64,000 nucleotides of DNA from Bugulina stolonifera (GCA_935421135.1 OW285188.1:26448433-26512432), one strand, 5' to 3'; positions 34,262 through 47,934 are shown, counted from the stretch's first letter. Made by a program: numbers and translations. Notes: generated by a model not told the origin, from the letters alone.

Positions 34262-37200
34262 AGGACCCCTCTCACCGTTTTTGTTTACACTTTGAGACAC
34301 CCACGTGCTCGCTAGAGCAACCATCATGATTGGTTACTTGCACTGTATTATAATTGGCTAACTAAATCGCATGTGCATGTACACGTGTGGGAAAGTCCAT
34401 CGGGTGATCGATGGGAATCAGTTGACTGTGGACAGAATAGAATATAGTATTTTGCTTTTGCCAAAATGAAATTATTGTTGCAAGATGAAAATGCTATCGA
34501 GAGATGATGCGATACAAGGTATATGGCAAGCATAGCAAAAATTGCAATCAAGTCATTGAAAGTAACTTTGTTTTCTTTTTGATTTTAATTTAATTTTAAT
34601 GTACTATGATCTAACTATGTCACAGTGTAATTAATATTTAAAAATATCTAAACATGTGAATATAGCAATGATGATTATTGTTATTTACCCCTTGCTCACA
34701 TTGATACATAAGTGATTTGTTAAAATAACATGCTAGTTACTTATGGCTAATTATATTATACATCATTCATATATCATATTACATGTACTTTACTATTTTA
34801 AACTCTACTAAAATGGATAAAATGCAAATTGGAAATAAAATATTGGGATTATAATAATAACTTTATTAACTAGGATTGTTGCTGTCTACATATATGTAGG
34901 CCTATATGCAGTACCTGATCAAAAATTTAATTTATTGAATTTCAAAATAATTGCATCATTTGATTGCAGCCGTAAGTAAAATAAACTTTTGATGACACTA
35001 TATTCAACTCATTTTCTTTCTCTATTGTAATAATAATACTATGATGACTAAAATGTGTGTAATGAATGCTTCTTTTTAGTAGTTTGTCAAGACTATGGCC
35101 CAGGAATGTGAAGTCCCATCAATCGCAACCTCTTAAAGCCATACTTGAGTGACGAGTACTGTACCTTGGAAACTAAGTTGACTCGTTTTACATAGGTATA
35201 CATAAGGTAAGTGCATCATACACTTTCAAGATTCAGCAAAGTTTTCACTGTAAACACTGCTGCATGTACATATTACTTTCCTGTACTGTGGTTTTTGGAA
35301 TGTAGCCTAGCAAAATCAGCATCGGTTTGATTTGTATTCATCATTTTCAATCTTGTACATTGTACCTAGCAGTTATATTGTCGCTTAGTGTGGGCTGATT
35401 TTAAGTACCATCTGTTGACGTTAATATACTTTTAGGTGATCCAATAGTATGGTCACATGTTCACATAATGTTGTAGAAACATCGACCAAGCAACATGCTT
35501 GAACTGAAGTACTTACCAACAATTTGAGCAGCTAAATCAATCGTGAGGTTTGTAAAGTATTGACTGGTACCTTCAAATATTAATATTCTGACACAATTGG
35601 AATTTTTTTCATTTATATATGTATTAGTAGTTGGCCTGATACTTCATGTATGATCTTTCAGTAAATAGAATTTCTATGAGTACAGTATGTGTTGTATTTG
35701 ATGTCTTTGATAGCCAATTCTAGTTTGATTTTGTCTATATTGTGCAGTTACCTTAATGATCTTTTCTATTTATTAATTTGATTGTTACTGCCACGTTTCA
35801 AGTGATCGTAATCCACAAGCTTTAATGTTAACAAGAACTAATATTATGCACTCATGGTTATTTGCAATTAGCCGAGTGGAGTTAGCTTGTTCCAAGATGT
35901 CATTATTTTGAATTCCAAGATTACTCATTTATTGTATGTTAAACATTTTTATGTGTTTGCAGTCATAGTCAATTGAAAATACACGCGGCTCAAAATTTAT
36001 ACTTTATAGACTATTGTATTCGATTTGACATGTATTTTGTGCTATTTTTCTTATCTTTCCCAGTCTTTAGGGAGGGTTTATTTTACTAGATGAAACCGCA
36101 ATTTTCCATTTGTAAATACATGTAAGTGCTGTTGTTATAAACATTAATTTACTGATTATCTACCAATACAAACTCTAGAAATATTTTATTGCCTTCTACG
36201 TTTTATGACACTGAGCTATGATTGCAAGATTGATTTAGGCCTGTTAGTATACTTTTGACAAAGTGCTGGAGACTAAAATCAATAGCCATGGAATCACGTG
36301 TACATGTATAAATCCGCCTGACTATGATGCATGCACATTTCAACAAAAATGTTTGAAATGATTTGGTCTGTCGTACTCTCTGAAAATGTAATCGTCATTC
36401 TTACAATGTAGTTATTAAATATCAGAACATCAAATGACTATTCAACTTCAATATCTTGAAACATTTATTGTTGATTTACCTTATCTGTTTATAACAAAAT
36501 ACAACAATGAAAACAGCGGAAACCAGGGTAAAATACATGTGTAAAGTATTGAACATGAACAGTGTATGTATAATATACATTGTGGGCAGAATTAAGTCAT
36601 AATGAGATACACAGTCCATGTAGGGCGCCAGCAGAAGTTTGTTTTCAATCGTAATCGTTCACCTTGAATGCTGAGGCACTATAACGCTTCACCTTTTATA
36701 TAGTTACTTGATGAGGAAACCTCTTGGAGTACGGGTGAAATGTACATTTAGAACACTTCTTTTGCAATCCAATATGTATTATCTGCAATTCAAAATGTAG
36801 AGCATTTCATTAAGAAAAATGGTTGTGACCCTTACCAAAATTATATTCCTATTCCGAAGAAAAAACATCAATGGTTGGGTTCAACTCCCACAACAGAATT
36901 TTCCACCCTGTTGAATAGCTGATGCCGGAGTACTAGTACTGATAACCAAGTTGATGTACATAACATATTACTGCTACAACACTTACCTATGCTTTTTCCA
37001 ACACTGAAGATAAAGATGATATAGTGCAAGCTGTAGAATAGTTTGAATTTCCATGCCAGTGTCTGGTAGCATGGAATTGGTCTAGCTAGGTTCCCCTTCT
37101 TTCATACAGCTTTGGAATCTCACTGTGCTAAAAAATAATGATAGCAATATAATATTTATGGCGCCAAACACAATTCTTTAACATGGCTGCCCAATAGCAG

Positions 37201-39117
37201 AGCTAGTCGAGGGGCCTCCACGGCTCCTAGAGCTGGATATTATTATAGTTCAATATGGTACAGAAGGAAGACCTTCTTCGGAATTCAAACCTCCTAAATC
37301 GCATAGGTTGTCGGTTTTGTTAGCTAAAGCATGTATGTGTATTTCACATTTTGCAAGAATAGACTGATGAAATCTACCTCAATGAGTTTATAAGTTTGTG
37401 CATAAATTTAATTCAAGAAGAAGGTTTTAGTGCTATATTGTAATGAGCTACATAACAAATTATAAACACCTACCAGTAGAAAGAACTGGATGTAGAAATT
37501 GAGGTTGGCATTCGATTTACAAATTCTTCATCAAAGGTGAGTGTGCGTCTTTACCCTGCTCACCAGATCATTCCTTCCTTTCAGCAAACAATCAAATGCA
37601 ACTATGTCTTTATCGATGTCAGGAAAGTTACTTGCTGACTGCATTGGAACTAGTCTGTAATCAACACAGTGAGTACATCGTAAGATACAAATACAATAAA
37701 AACATAAAATTCTTTAGAAATGAAGCGTGGCTGTTTTGATCAAAAAAAAATTTTGACTATGTGGACATAAATAAAAGTACACTAGGTTAGCTCAGCTGCA
37801 TTAGAGAGGTGAATTTGTGTCTAATGAAGTTAGTATCAGGTCCCACCAACTTTTTAGATTTAGCCGGGGGGGGGGGAGAGGGGGGGGTTAAAAGAGTGAA
37901 TAAACTAAATACAGTAATTCAAATATCTTGAATAGACCAGATCAGTCAATTGATTATTTTAGAAATAAATTTATGATAGAATTATTGTTTGTATTTACAT
38001 CCAAATTTTGCTTGGCTAAATGAATCAACTAATTATATTTTCGCAGAATATGTGTATTGTAAATTGTATTTGAATATGCATATTGTAGATGTAAAGATTT
38101 ATTTTAAATTTAATTATTTAATACAACAATTACATTTTTGTAAAGTTCATTGTCAAAACTCAATTGAATATTATATTCAATATTAAAATTTAGTTTCACA
38201 GTATTGTAATATAAATATGTTAAAATCATAATCACTTAGATTATTATAATTATATCACATCATATAGCCCAACTAATGTTATAATAATATGAAATATAAT
38301 AATCATATGACTTACTTTTTGTGTTAAAAGTTATCCAATTTTATTAATTATTTATTTAATATTTAATGTTTAATTTCAATCTTAGTCATTTGTTTGTTTT
38401 TTAAACAAAATAAATAAATATGAGTACATATATTAAATGCTTACCATGCTCATGCTGAGTATCGTATTGTGATGGCTGACAATCTGGCCATAAACTAAGC
38501 TCATGTTTTTCAGAAAATGAAATTTATGAAATGAAAATCCAACTTTCGAATGCCATTCTTAGCGTTTCTGTGTACTATGAATTTTCAACTCAACCCATAG
38601 ACATGAACGGAGATAGATAGTACAGTATCTAATCTTGGTACTTGCAATAACTCTGTGATCAATTGTATTGTAAACAAAATACCACGTGCAGACCGCTAGC
38701 ATGGTCATGTGACTTTGGCTTGTTTATAAAATTTGATATTAGTATGATAATCCATAGTTTCGAATAAACAATGGCAGCTATAAAAATAAAACTTCTTTCA
38801 AGGGTGTAATATAAATTGAAGGGTGCATGGTTGCAAGTAGTATATGCCCATGGATTATTTTTGCATATTTCAGGCTACTTTTGAAAATATTTGCAAAAAA
38901 CTAAACCTCTCTCTATACAAATTATATAAAAAAAGTGCCGTTTAGGGTGTCTTCATCAAAAATTCGTCCTAGGGCAGCACTTTAGCGCATCGCGCGATGC
39001 ATCATGGGAAGGAGAAATATGTTGAGAGCACAACTCTGAAACACATGACTTTGCTGCTGCCTTCATTTTGACACAAAACTAGATTTGCTGAGCAGGGTAA
39101 TTAGTGAGAGGGATCCT
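34262..39117. mobile_element. TTAA-flanked non-autonomous DNA transposon (tentative)
   Basis: Short inverted ends AGGACCCCTCTCAC (34262-34275) and GTGAGAGGGATCCT (39104-39117), one mismatch in 14, both next to TTAA (34258-34261 and 39118-39121). TTAA target duplications are characteristic of piggyBac-type elements, but a TA duplication with longer ends cannot be excluded. The 4.86-kb interior has no coding frame of note. It includes a G-run at about 37866-37889 and a 14-bp CpG-rich palindrome GCATCGCGCGATGC at 38987-39000. The ends are short, so coincidence is possible. Confidence 0.45.
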
Positions 39118-39121
39118 TTAA

Positions 39122-41949
39122 TATTCCTAGACAATAAAAAGTACAATTTGTTGCAAAAAATTATCAAATGACTTTTGAGTTCGCAATTTGATTGGTCAAT
39201 ATAGGTTACTTGTTTATCTCATGAATAACAAGCCAATGCACTAGACTGGTGTGTTGAACCCGTAGTATGTAGCACTCTAATTGCTAATATCTGTTTTATT
39301 GAATGAACACTGTATTTCTTCTAAAGCAGTTGTGACAACTGAATATTTTAGCTATATAGTGTGTCAGAGTTGAGATAATCAAAGAAGAAGTTTGGAGAAC
39401 TGACATAAAACTAGGTGGAGATAACTCCTAAAGCTGACATCACTATGGTTAATTTAGAAATTTTTGAGTTCTTTTTTTGCAGTTTAGCATCTGTTAACTA
39501 CTACTAAAACAGTTTAGATATGTTTGTATAGGTATCAAGTAATACTAACCTAGTTAATTTGGTGACAAACATTCTGAAATTTTCAGTATTGTCCCCCTTT
39601 AAAATATCGATAGGGAATATATAATTATAATTGCTAAAAACTATTTTAAAAAGTCAAATGAAAATTGAAGAAGTGGAGTTGTTAATCATGGGTAATCTGA
39701 ATCGTCATCATGATGGTCATGTACATGTTGATGATGATTCAATTGATTGATTGATCATCAGATGTATTGTATGTAGTCCAACCAACCCCCTGTAAAACTA
39801 AAAGGAAGACTACCACACTACTAAAAAGTACTCAGCAAACAGCAGATTGTTGTAACCCCTGAGCCAAACAAATTGCACACTGTTAGGCAAATGAGGCACT
39901 CCTTCATACATTTATTTAGTGTTCTAGAGTGTACGATGTCTTCAAAGGAAAGGTATTCAAAGGTACAGCGCTATTTTAGTATTTTCGTAGGAGACTGCCT
40001 GGGCTTTCTTAGTTCATTAAAAAGAATTGAGGTCAGTTGAGAGTGCTCCATAGAAGGAAATATGTTGAGAGGGATTCATGTTGACCTTCGCTGGGCAATC
40101 GTAACAAAAATTAACACATTATGTTGTGTCCGGCTAGGTAACTGAGTGTAGCTGTTTTATCATGTACCAAAAAGATATACCATTGTACCAGCTCAGGTGC
40201 AATACCAGACTGCCACCATTAGGGGAACCTAGAATACTAGATGAGCCATGACTCTGCACCTGTGACTTGGTAAATACATGGACTGTCTACCGAAGAGTAG
40301 GCACTGGCATCAGCCAGCTTAATCAGTTAATGAAGGACAGTGTTCTATGCTAGTTACTTGTAGGGCACAGTAACAGATTAGACCAAAATGATGTGTGGGA
40401 CAACTACCATAGAGTACATTGTAGATATCACAAGGTGTAACGGGATATGGCACTGGTTATGCGGTGGGCCCAGTACACAGTCAAAGGAACTTCGAGACTG
40501 AACTTCGAATCCAGGTTCCAGGAGAGAGAACTTGTACTTATGTGTTAACAGTAAGCAACATAAGAGGCTGTATTAAAAATCAACAAGCAACTAAAAAGCA
40601 GGAAAGTTCTTTTTATACTAATTTGGCTCCATCCCAGTACCGACGTCGGGTCTGGGCAGACTCAGACATAATCAGCCCATGCACAATAATCATTGCAAAA
40701 AGCCTCGATAAGGTATAAAAAAAAGTATACAATATGGGAACAGTAAAAGAATGCAAGAATGTCTAGCAAGATGGTACTACTACAGATATATCAATTAGGT
40801 CATGTAGGTACAATGGTTAAGCAGGTAGGCTACATCACACTAGGAATGATTTTTACATAGGCCTACATTACAGGTATGTATAGTGCAAGTAACATATTGA
40901 GTAATTATACAGTTATACATAGGACATGGCAGATATGCATGGTTATATAGGCCTACTGAAACCCACAAGGTAATAAATCTTTATAGCAATACTGTCCCTG
41001 TGCAGTAGGTTGGGTCGGACTACGGAGACCAAATTAAATATCAGAGGTAAGTTATAGTTGTATTCCATAGATACTGTTATATGACAGACAGATTTTTTGA
41101 TAGTGATTTGTGGGTGGTCTATTTAGTGTGGAGTGGGTTTGATATATAACAATATGCCACCGTCTTGTGTACCATAGCAGTACTAAAGCAATGAAATTAT
41201 TTCGAACGCATGTTAGAAACCAGTTTTGCTGAGGAGCAAAATCGGTTCGGCAGCTAAAATAAGCTTCTAAATTTCCAATGTTGCCAAGCTAACTTGAATT
41301 AAACATTCAACATACTTTTAACTTTATACACCTTTCTTGCAGATGCTCTGTAGATTTGCTTTAGATATAGGTAATCATGAGCAAAATGTCATGATATGAT
41401 AAGTTCATGCTGAGGTTTTATGAAGTGTTGGCATGCTGAGATGATGATCATGGTTATTCAACGGATCGGATCAGCTCAATCATGTTATCATTCATTAATA
41501 TCTTTTGAGATGATAATCAGATCAGCAACAAACCATGTGTATAATGACCATAACCCAGTCGTATAGCCTAAATATACAAAAGCATAAAAATCTAATATAC
41601 GATATACATGTATATATTAAATATAATAGATAAACTTAATATAAAATGAAAGATAGAATTAATAGGCTGGGTAACCTTGTTATTTATTAGCTGCTGGGAC
41701 TTCCCTATCCCTACAAGTGTATTGGAGATGCTAGTGATCACAATCAGAGGAACCCAAATAACAATTTGATGGCCATCATATAATACATAATGCAAACTAG
41801 TCTTGTAATTTATTTATTGTCAAAACCATCAAAGTGTTATATATATTGTACATTATAACGATTTAATGATGTTTCCAATAACACTGTTTACTCATTGAAA
41901 CCCGGTGATAGGTTTTACCTTCAAACTCTTATTGTAGCTACTAGACAGC
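39122..41949. other. Intergenic region, with possible EXOSC3 non-coding exon
   Basis: Right arm of the distant inverted repeat at 39632-39690. GTATTGTCCCCCTTTAAA at about 39588-39605 looks like a transposon end. A donor-like CAGAG/GTAAGT at 41046/41047 and an acceptor TTGTAG ending 41937 could define an untranslated first exon and intron for EXOSC3; this is inference. No other gene is supported. Confidence 0.4.
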
Positions 41950-44900
41950 ATGCCTATAATACCCATCTCAGTCAACCTCCCTGGTGATGTAATAGACACT
42001 GAACAGTTAGACATCCAAAGTAAAAGACTACTCATTGGTCCTGGCTTAGCCAAACATGATGGCGAGACAATACAAGCATGCAAAGCAGGGTGTTTAAAAC
42101 TGAAATCTGAAGGTGGCTGCACAATGTGGATAGACAATCGCCAGAAACGGGTAATCCTATATTTCTGGCTGTAACATATTATATGTAGGTGTTACATTGT
42201 TAATGTTGGTGTAACATGTTATATGTAGGTGTTACATTGTTATATGTAGGTGTAACATGTTATATGTAGGTGTAACATATTATATGTAGGTGTAACATAT
42301 TATATGTACATTTGTAGGTGTTACATTATTATATGTACATTTAGGTGTAATATTATTATATGTAGGTGTAACATATTATATGTAGGTGTAACATATAATT
42401 GTATGTTATGTAGGTGTGACATATATTATATGCAGAGGTAACATATTATATGTAAACTTGTAGGCCTATGCCAAATTATATTTCCAATAGGCATGGTGTG
42501 CTTCTGCCTCTTGACAGTAGTGTGAAACTGTATTTTTATCAAGCGACACAGCAGAAATTTTCATATTGAGTGTATTCACCATTTTAATAACCTATAGGAA
42601 GTACCACGACGCTCCACACTCAAAACTCGAAGCGCATTTGGTGTGGGTAAATGAGTGGCCTAGACATCTATGTAGCTCAATAAGAAAGTGATTCAACCAT
42701 TTGTAATTCATTGCAGTATGTAGCCACGAAGGGTGATGCTGTAATTGGAATAGTCACTGCTAGGCAAATGGATTCATTCCGAGTAGATATTGGTGCTAGT
42801 AGTCCAGCTAGTTTATCCTATCTCTCATTTGAAGGTGCTACAAAGAAGAATAGACCTGATGTTAAGGTAATGTACAGTGCTGTGCATAATTCAGGAGTCG
42901 CATTAAAAATTTCGCAATTATTTTCATATACATGCATTTTTCTTATGAATTGATGTAAAGTGGTATGTAAACCTATACATTTTTGAAATCCTTGCTTTGT
43001 AAGCAATATGAATATGCCTGTCATTTTACTGTCTGTTTAAAAATAAAACCTTTTTTTACTATCATAGGTAGCAGAGTCAGCCACATTGAAAAATCCCATT
43101 TGTGTTAAAAGTTGCCAAGGCCCAACGAACTACATTTGTCTTGTTTCCAAAGTACTGTAAACACAATTTTTTTGAACAGCACACTCTTGTGTAACATATG
43201 GTGGCCCTGAAAGGGCCGTTGGGTTTGATGTTTGTGGTCAATACTTGGTTCGCCACCCTTTGTTTGCAATCACCATCTGGCAGCGCATTGGAAGGGACTC
43301 CACAAGTTTCTGAAGTTCTTCAGTTGATATTACTCAAAACCATGCTGCTATTACTGCTTCAGTTAGCTCTCTTTTGGCCTTTGGCTTGTTCTTGGCAGTG
43401 ATGTTGCTAATTCTCTGCCACAGGTTCTCTATTGGGTTGATATCAGGCGACTGTGCTGGCCACTCCATTCGTTCAATATCCTTGTTTCTGTACCAATCTT
43501 GGACTATCTTTGTTCTGTGGCAAGGTGCATTATCGTCTTGAAAGATCCATTTGTTTGGGCCAAACAAGTCTCTTCCACTTGGTATCAGCTTCCTTTCAAG
43601 CACATCAATGTATCTTGTACCATTCATCATGCCTTGCACCACCTCCAATCGTCCAACTCCACTGGCAGCCATGCACCCCCAAACTATAATTGAGGTAGGG
43701 TGTTTAATAGTTGGAGAGATGCAGTATGGTTTGTACTCTTCTGAAAGTGATCTTCTGACATAGTTGTTGCAACCATGGTTGTTTATGGTAAATTTTGATT
43801 CATCGCTGAATATCACGGTTTTCTATTTGTCAACAGACCATTTAACATGCTGACACGCCCACCTCAGACGAGCTTTTCTCTGGCGTTATGTCAGCAAAGG
43901 TTTTTTTCTTGCCTTGCACCCTCTCAAGTTGTTCTGCAACAGTGGTCTCCGTATGGTTGATGAAGATAACACAGCACCAGTGCTCTCCTTGAGATCCCTA
44001 GCAAGTTCTACAGAGGTTAGTCTCCTGTTTGCCAAAGACAGTCTCACAAGTGTTCGGTCCTCTCTAACTGTGCTCTTACGTGTCCTGCCGGGTCGACTCT
44101 TGCATTCGGTCTTTCCTGTCTCATTCCACCTCTTTATCACTCCTTGAACACCCTTCAATGAGCAACCTGCTTTCTGAGCTATAGATCTCTGAGAATTGCC
44201 TTCTTGATGAAGAAAAAGTATCACTCCCCGAGTTCCTGCATTAATTTGTTTGCCTCCCATGGTCACCACTAAAATACTGATGAAAGTGCTCTAAACAGCC
44301 TCCAAAAAATGAAAATTGTGTTATGACATTGTGCAAAATATAATGTCTGACACTATGTGACTTCACTGTGTGAGTTTCAAGATGTGGCATAATCAGTGAT
44401 AGCCATCCCAAAATGGGGCAATCTAAAATGGGACTTGCGAGATTTTGTAGAATTGTGACTCGATGAAAGTCTTTATGGGATCACATGGTCAGTTACTGTC
44501 AGATTTTATTAAAATCAGTCTTAAAGGAAAGCTGAGAGATTTATCTTTTGTTTGATATATGAAATGCAAAAGTTAAAAGCAAGCTCATACAGAATAACGA
44601 GGCTCAAACCTTAAATATCGAAAAATTTGCTGGCGACTCCTGAATTATGCACGGCACTGTAGTATCATCTACATATATATATGGTATATTGCATTCATCC
44701 ATGCATATTCATATACATGCACATGTGCTTATATGCATTGTACATGTGTATCGTAATTAGTAAGTGAGTACACAGTATAGTGCAGTAAGTACGTACACAG
44801 TGTAGTACAGTAAGTAGGCTACATACACAGTATAGTGCAGTAAGTACGTACACAGTAGGCTATAGTACAGTAAGTACGTACACAGTATAGTGCAGTATGT

Positions 44901-45545
44901 ACATGCGCGGCATAGTACAGTAAGTACATGCGCGGTATAGTACAGTAAGTACATACACACATGTAACCTATATTAATCTAACATATGCAGGTGGGAGATA
45001 TCATCTATGGTAAACTACTAGTGGCAAACAAACACATGGAACCCGAGATGGTGTGTATTGATAGCACAGGTAAAGCCAATGGTATGGGAGTCATTAGAGA
45101 TGGGGGGACTCTGATGCACCTCAACCTACAGTGGGTTCGCAGGTAAATATTGTATACACCTCAACCTACAGTGGGCACCCATTTGACTACTCAATGAATG
45201 CATGTCAATTAAAATTTCTCTTTGCCCATGAAAATGATTAACATCAACAAGTCAATAGATTTACTCACCCTGAAATGATTACATGTACACTACATTACAT
45301 TATATGAACCGTTCTGTAATTGTTGTAGACTGCTGTCCAAGGAATGTGTGTTTGTGAGACTTCTAGGGGATTCACTACCTTATGAGATCACTATAGGGCT
45401 GAACGGTAGAGTGTGGGTCAAAGGCAGGTCCCTGGAGGAAACTGTAGTTATAATGAACTTGGTTAGGAATGCAGAGTCCATCCCAGACAGTATAATGAGT
45501 AAATATGTTACTAAAGCTTTAAATCAACTTATGAAACTGAAATAA
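41950..45545 (+). CDS. EXOSC3: Exosome complex component RRP40
   Basis: Non-catalytic cap subunit of the RNA exosome, which channels RNA into the 3'-5' decay machinery in nucleus and cytoplasm. Four exons, 41950-42150, 42717-42866, 44991-45142 and 45329-45545, phase-consistent, 239 aa (human protein 275 aa from memory). The N-terminal domain has LLIGPGL; the S1 RNA-binding domain includes [17 protein letters not shown] and the strongly conserved [19 protein letters not shown]; exon 3 has [19 protein letters not shown]; exon 4 forms a KH domain with GLNGRVWVK. The start is the first in-frame ATG. Intron 1 is partly a tandem array and intron 2 contains a Tc1-like transposon inserted 6 bp after exon 2. 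No premature stop, so it appears functional. Confidence 0.95.
42178..42440. repeat. ~20-bp tandem array in EXOSC3 intron 1
   Basis: About a dozen variable copies of TTATATGTAGGTGTAACATA, starting about 30 bp after the donor of exon 1 (exon end 42150). Confidence 0.9.
42875..44659 (-). mobile_element. Tc1-like DNA transposon
   Basis: A 1785-bp element with inverted ends CAGTGCTGTGCATAATTCAG (left, 42875-42894) and CAGTGCCGTGCATAATTCAG (right, read inward), one mismatch in this span and continuing into GGAGTCGC. It is flanked by TA at 42873-42874 and 44660-44661, the Tc1/mariner target duplication. Its transposase pseudogene is on the minus strand. Size and structure are those of a full-length Tc1-family copy. 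It sits in EXOSC3 intron 2 with only GTAATG between exon 2 and the target TA. Confidence 0.96.
43238..44260 (-). pseudogene. Tc1-family transposase pseudogene, three internal stops
   Basis: Minus-strand remnant, about 340 codons. The N-terminal paired-type helix-turn-helix region ([25 protein letters not shown]) with basic GRPR-like linker is followed by the catalytic DDE/D region: [17 protein letters not shown] and [11 protein letters not shown], then a C-terminal NKGWRTKY. The frame is interrupted by TAA (after KKPLLT), TAG (before the first catalytic Asp block) and TGA (after AAWF), all in the same frame with no frameshift seen. It therefore cannot encode active transposase. Start taken at the ATG before GGKQINAG. 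Confidence 0.93.
44757..44956. repeat. ~24-bp GTACACAGTATAGTGCAGTAA array
   Basis: Eight or so imperfect copies in EXOSC3 intron 2, between the Tc1-like element and exon 3; the array ends about 35 bp before the exon 3 acceptor at 44990. Confidence 0.9.
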
Positions 45546-47149
45546 TATTAACTGTCTTATCTAATACCTGTATAAATATTGTATATGTACATAAAGCACA
45601 CTGTTTATATTTTATAGTATTAGTATTTTATTAAGAAATATATAATGATTGTAGACTATAATATTAACTATTAATTCATTTCCTCCTAGCAGCATTCAGT
45701 ACATAAACCTACTACTGTGTTCATTTGCCACAGTATATATACTTGGGCCTACACATGCCCAATGCTGATACCCTTGCGTGGACATATAGTGTATACCATA
45801 GACTAACCACTACATACTTACACATGTAAACAGATCAGTATTTGGTGTTTAGGTAGTTTATAGACTCTTATTGTAGCTCTCTTAGGTCTATCACCAGTAT
45901 CTGGTGCATTGGAGCTGTGGCCTGCTGTGGTCTTGTTCATCTTTATACACATTATATTCATATGAGTATAGTATCAGTCCTTTTGGTTAGTGGGATGGGA
46001 AATTTTGAAGTTATCCTCTCTCATAGTATGAGAGAGGATGACTCTTGATATGATAGAATCCATAGATTTGAGTCAATGAGTGCCTAAAGCTTCTACATAA
46101 AAGTACTGGTTCTGATCAGTAGTTCTGTTGAACCTGTACTGTGATAGCTGTATAGGTGGACAGGTCATATCTGAGTGAAGTGAACCTGTACTGTGATAGC
46201 TGTATGGGTGGACAGGTCATATCTGAGTGAATTGAACCTGTACTGTCATAGCTGTATAGGTGGACAGGTCATATCTGAGTGAAGTGAACCTGTACTGTGG
46301 TAGCTGTGTAGGTGGACAAGTCATATCTGAGTGAAGTGGACCTGTACTGTGATAGCTGCATAGGTGGACAGGTCATATCTGAGTGAAGTGAACCTGTACT
46401 GTGGTAGCTGTATAGGTGGACAGGTCATATCTGAGTGAAGTGGATCCTTCAATCTAATTCACATATTATTTAATACTCATTGTGTTATTGTACTCATATA
46501 CACTGTACACTACAATATGCAGTGGAGTTATGTACTTCATACAACAATGTGGGCACACCCTATATGAGTCAATTATATACATATTAACTTTTGGTAAGAT
46601 TAGCCAGCAGCATACTATAACTTATATATAGCTATTCAAAGCCTACTTTAGTTTAGGTAGGGCACCAGTTAGGATAAAGGATTTTTGACATATTATTTTG
46701 CTTGTGCTGGTCTGATTGGTGTTGCTGAACAGCTTGTAAGGGGTTTGAGGAGTCGACTCTTTGGACACTTGGCATGTCTACGTTATTGAGAGACCAGACC
46801 CAAACTGGAAGTGGCAAAGTTTAACGTCAAGAGGGGCTTCTCTCAACCAACATACTAAATTAATCTGTAGTATACTACTGGTAGTATACTATACTGTAGC
46901 AGCATTATAATTAATTATTAATCATTTTGAATTAGGTTAGCTGCATATGCAATTATAATTGTCTACAGCGTTATTTATGAGTATGTCATCATGTTTTTAT
47001 TATAACAGAGAGGCAAACAGTTGACTAAATGTGGGCGACTATGAACTACTTAGCTTAGATCATGACATAGATATCTACCCAAGGATAATATATTGGTTAA
47101 AACTCATTAGTCTGTATTACTGGTAAATGTGTCATTCCTTCACCTACAG
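45546..47149. repeat. Intergenic with hairpin and 52-bp minisatellite
   Basis: Downstream of EXOSC3. A hairpin with 17-bp arms and one mismatch lies at 46009-46025/46027-46043 (AGTTATCCTCTCTCATA). A 52-bp unit (GAACCTGTACTGTGATAGCT and GGTGGACAGGTCATATCTGA) is repeated about six times at 46131-46443. Otherwise nothing that I can name. Confidence 0.85.
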
Positions 47150-47934
47150 GAGCCATTAAAGGGCTACTCTCTGCTCATTCCAAGGTAAAGGTAAGGATTT
47201 ACTAATCCCATAGACATACATGTTATAACTAATACTATGGATGAATGTCTACAGGGGAAAATTAGTATATGGATTGACTAATATTATTGATATGGAGTTC
47301 AGCTAATTATTGTAACTTTTTGTTGTACACAAAAAGGTATTATGCAGTTATTTACACAGTAATATGTGTTGAAGCTATTTTGTACAACTAGTTAGATAGA
47401 TTTTGTACACCAAGATTATTAAAGGAGTGTAGTGTGTACTGGATGCTTTACAGTGAATAAGACTAGCCGTACACGAGACATCACTTTGACATGCTGTGAA
47501 CCAGGGAACAAGCCAAATGTGAGTCCACTTTCCTTCTTACATACGATACATGTATAATATGGTTAGCTGACAGTGACAAGCACAGGAGTTGGAGACTTGG
47601 GTACTTAGTCGATAGATACATGTTGAAGGATAAGATGGCTGGCTCTAGTGTGTTTTTGTTTCAACATGTAGTTCAGCCAGCCCATCATTTTGGCAGCAGT
47701 CATGAGCGGCGAGGGTCGTTGTAGGGGCAGTAGCTGTTGTCTATAGTTTGCTACTCTCTCCCTCAGGCACCATTACTGTTGACTGTTCAGTTATCTAGAG
47801 GCTACATTGCAATATGTACACAAGTCATTATACCCAATGAGACAGTTGACTGCATCTCTCCATACATACAGTCGTGCTTATCAATTATTTTCGCTGGGTT
47901 AGAAAGTATCAATGCTTCAACAAAATCAATTTAA
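47150..47934 (+). CDS. Doubtful exon cluster, 3' end of an unrecognised gene
   Basis: Three exon-like segments bounded by splice-like sites: 47150-47190 (acceptor CTACAG, donor GTAAGG), 47454-47518 (acceptor TTTACAG, donor GTGAGT) and 47767-47934 (acceptor CCCTCAG, then an open frame to TAA). The last two join in phase 0 and read ITLTCCEPGNKPN into APLLLTVQLSRGYIAICTQ. The first joins the second in frame only if the acceptor is taken at AATAAG a few bases downstream. No start codon or upstream exons were found in 45.6-47.1 kb and I do not recognise the protein. It could be the end of a small gene, a decayed fragment or chance. Confidence 0.28.

Noticed and set aside
40464..40718. 84-codon frame in the intergenic region
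   Set aside because: No homology, no splice context and ordinary length for AT-rich chance frames.
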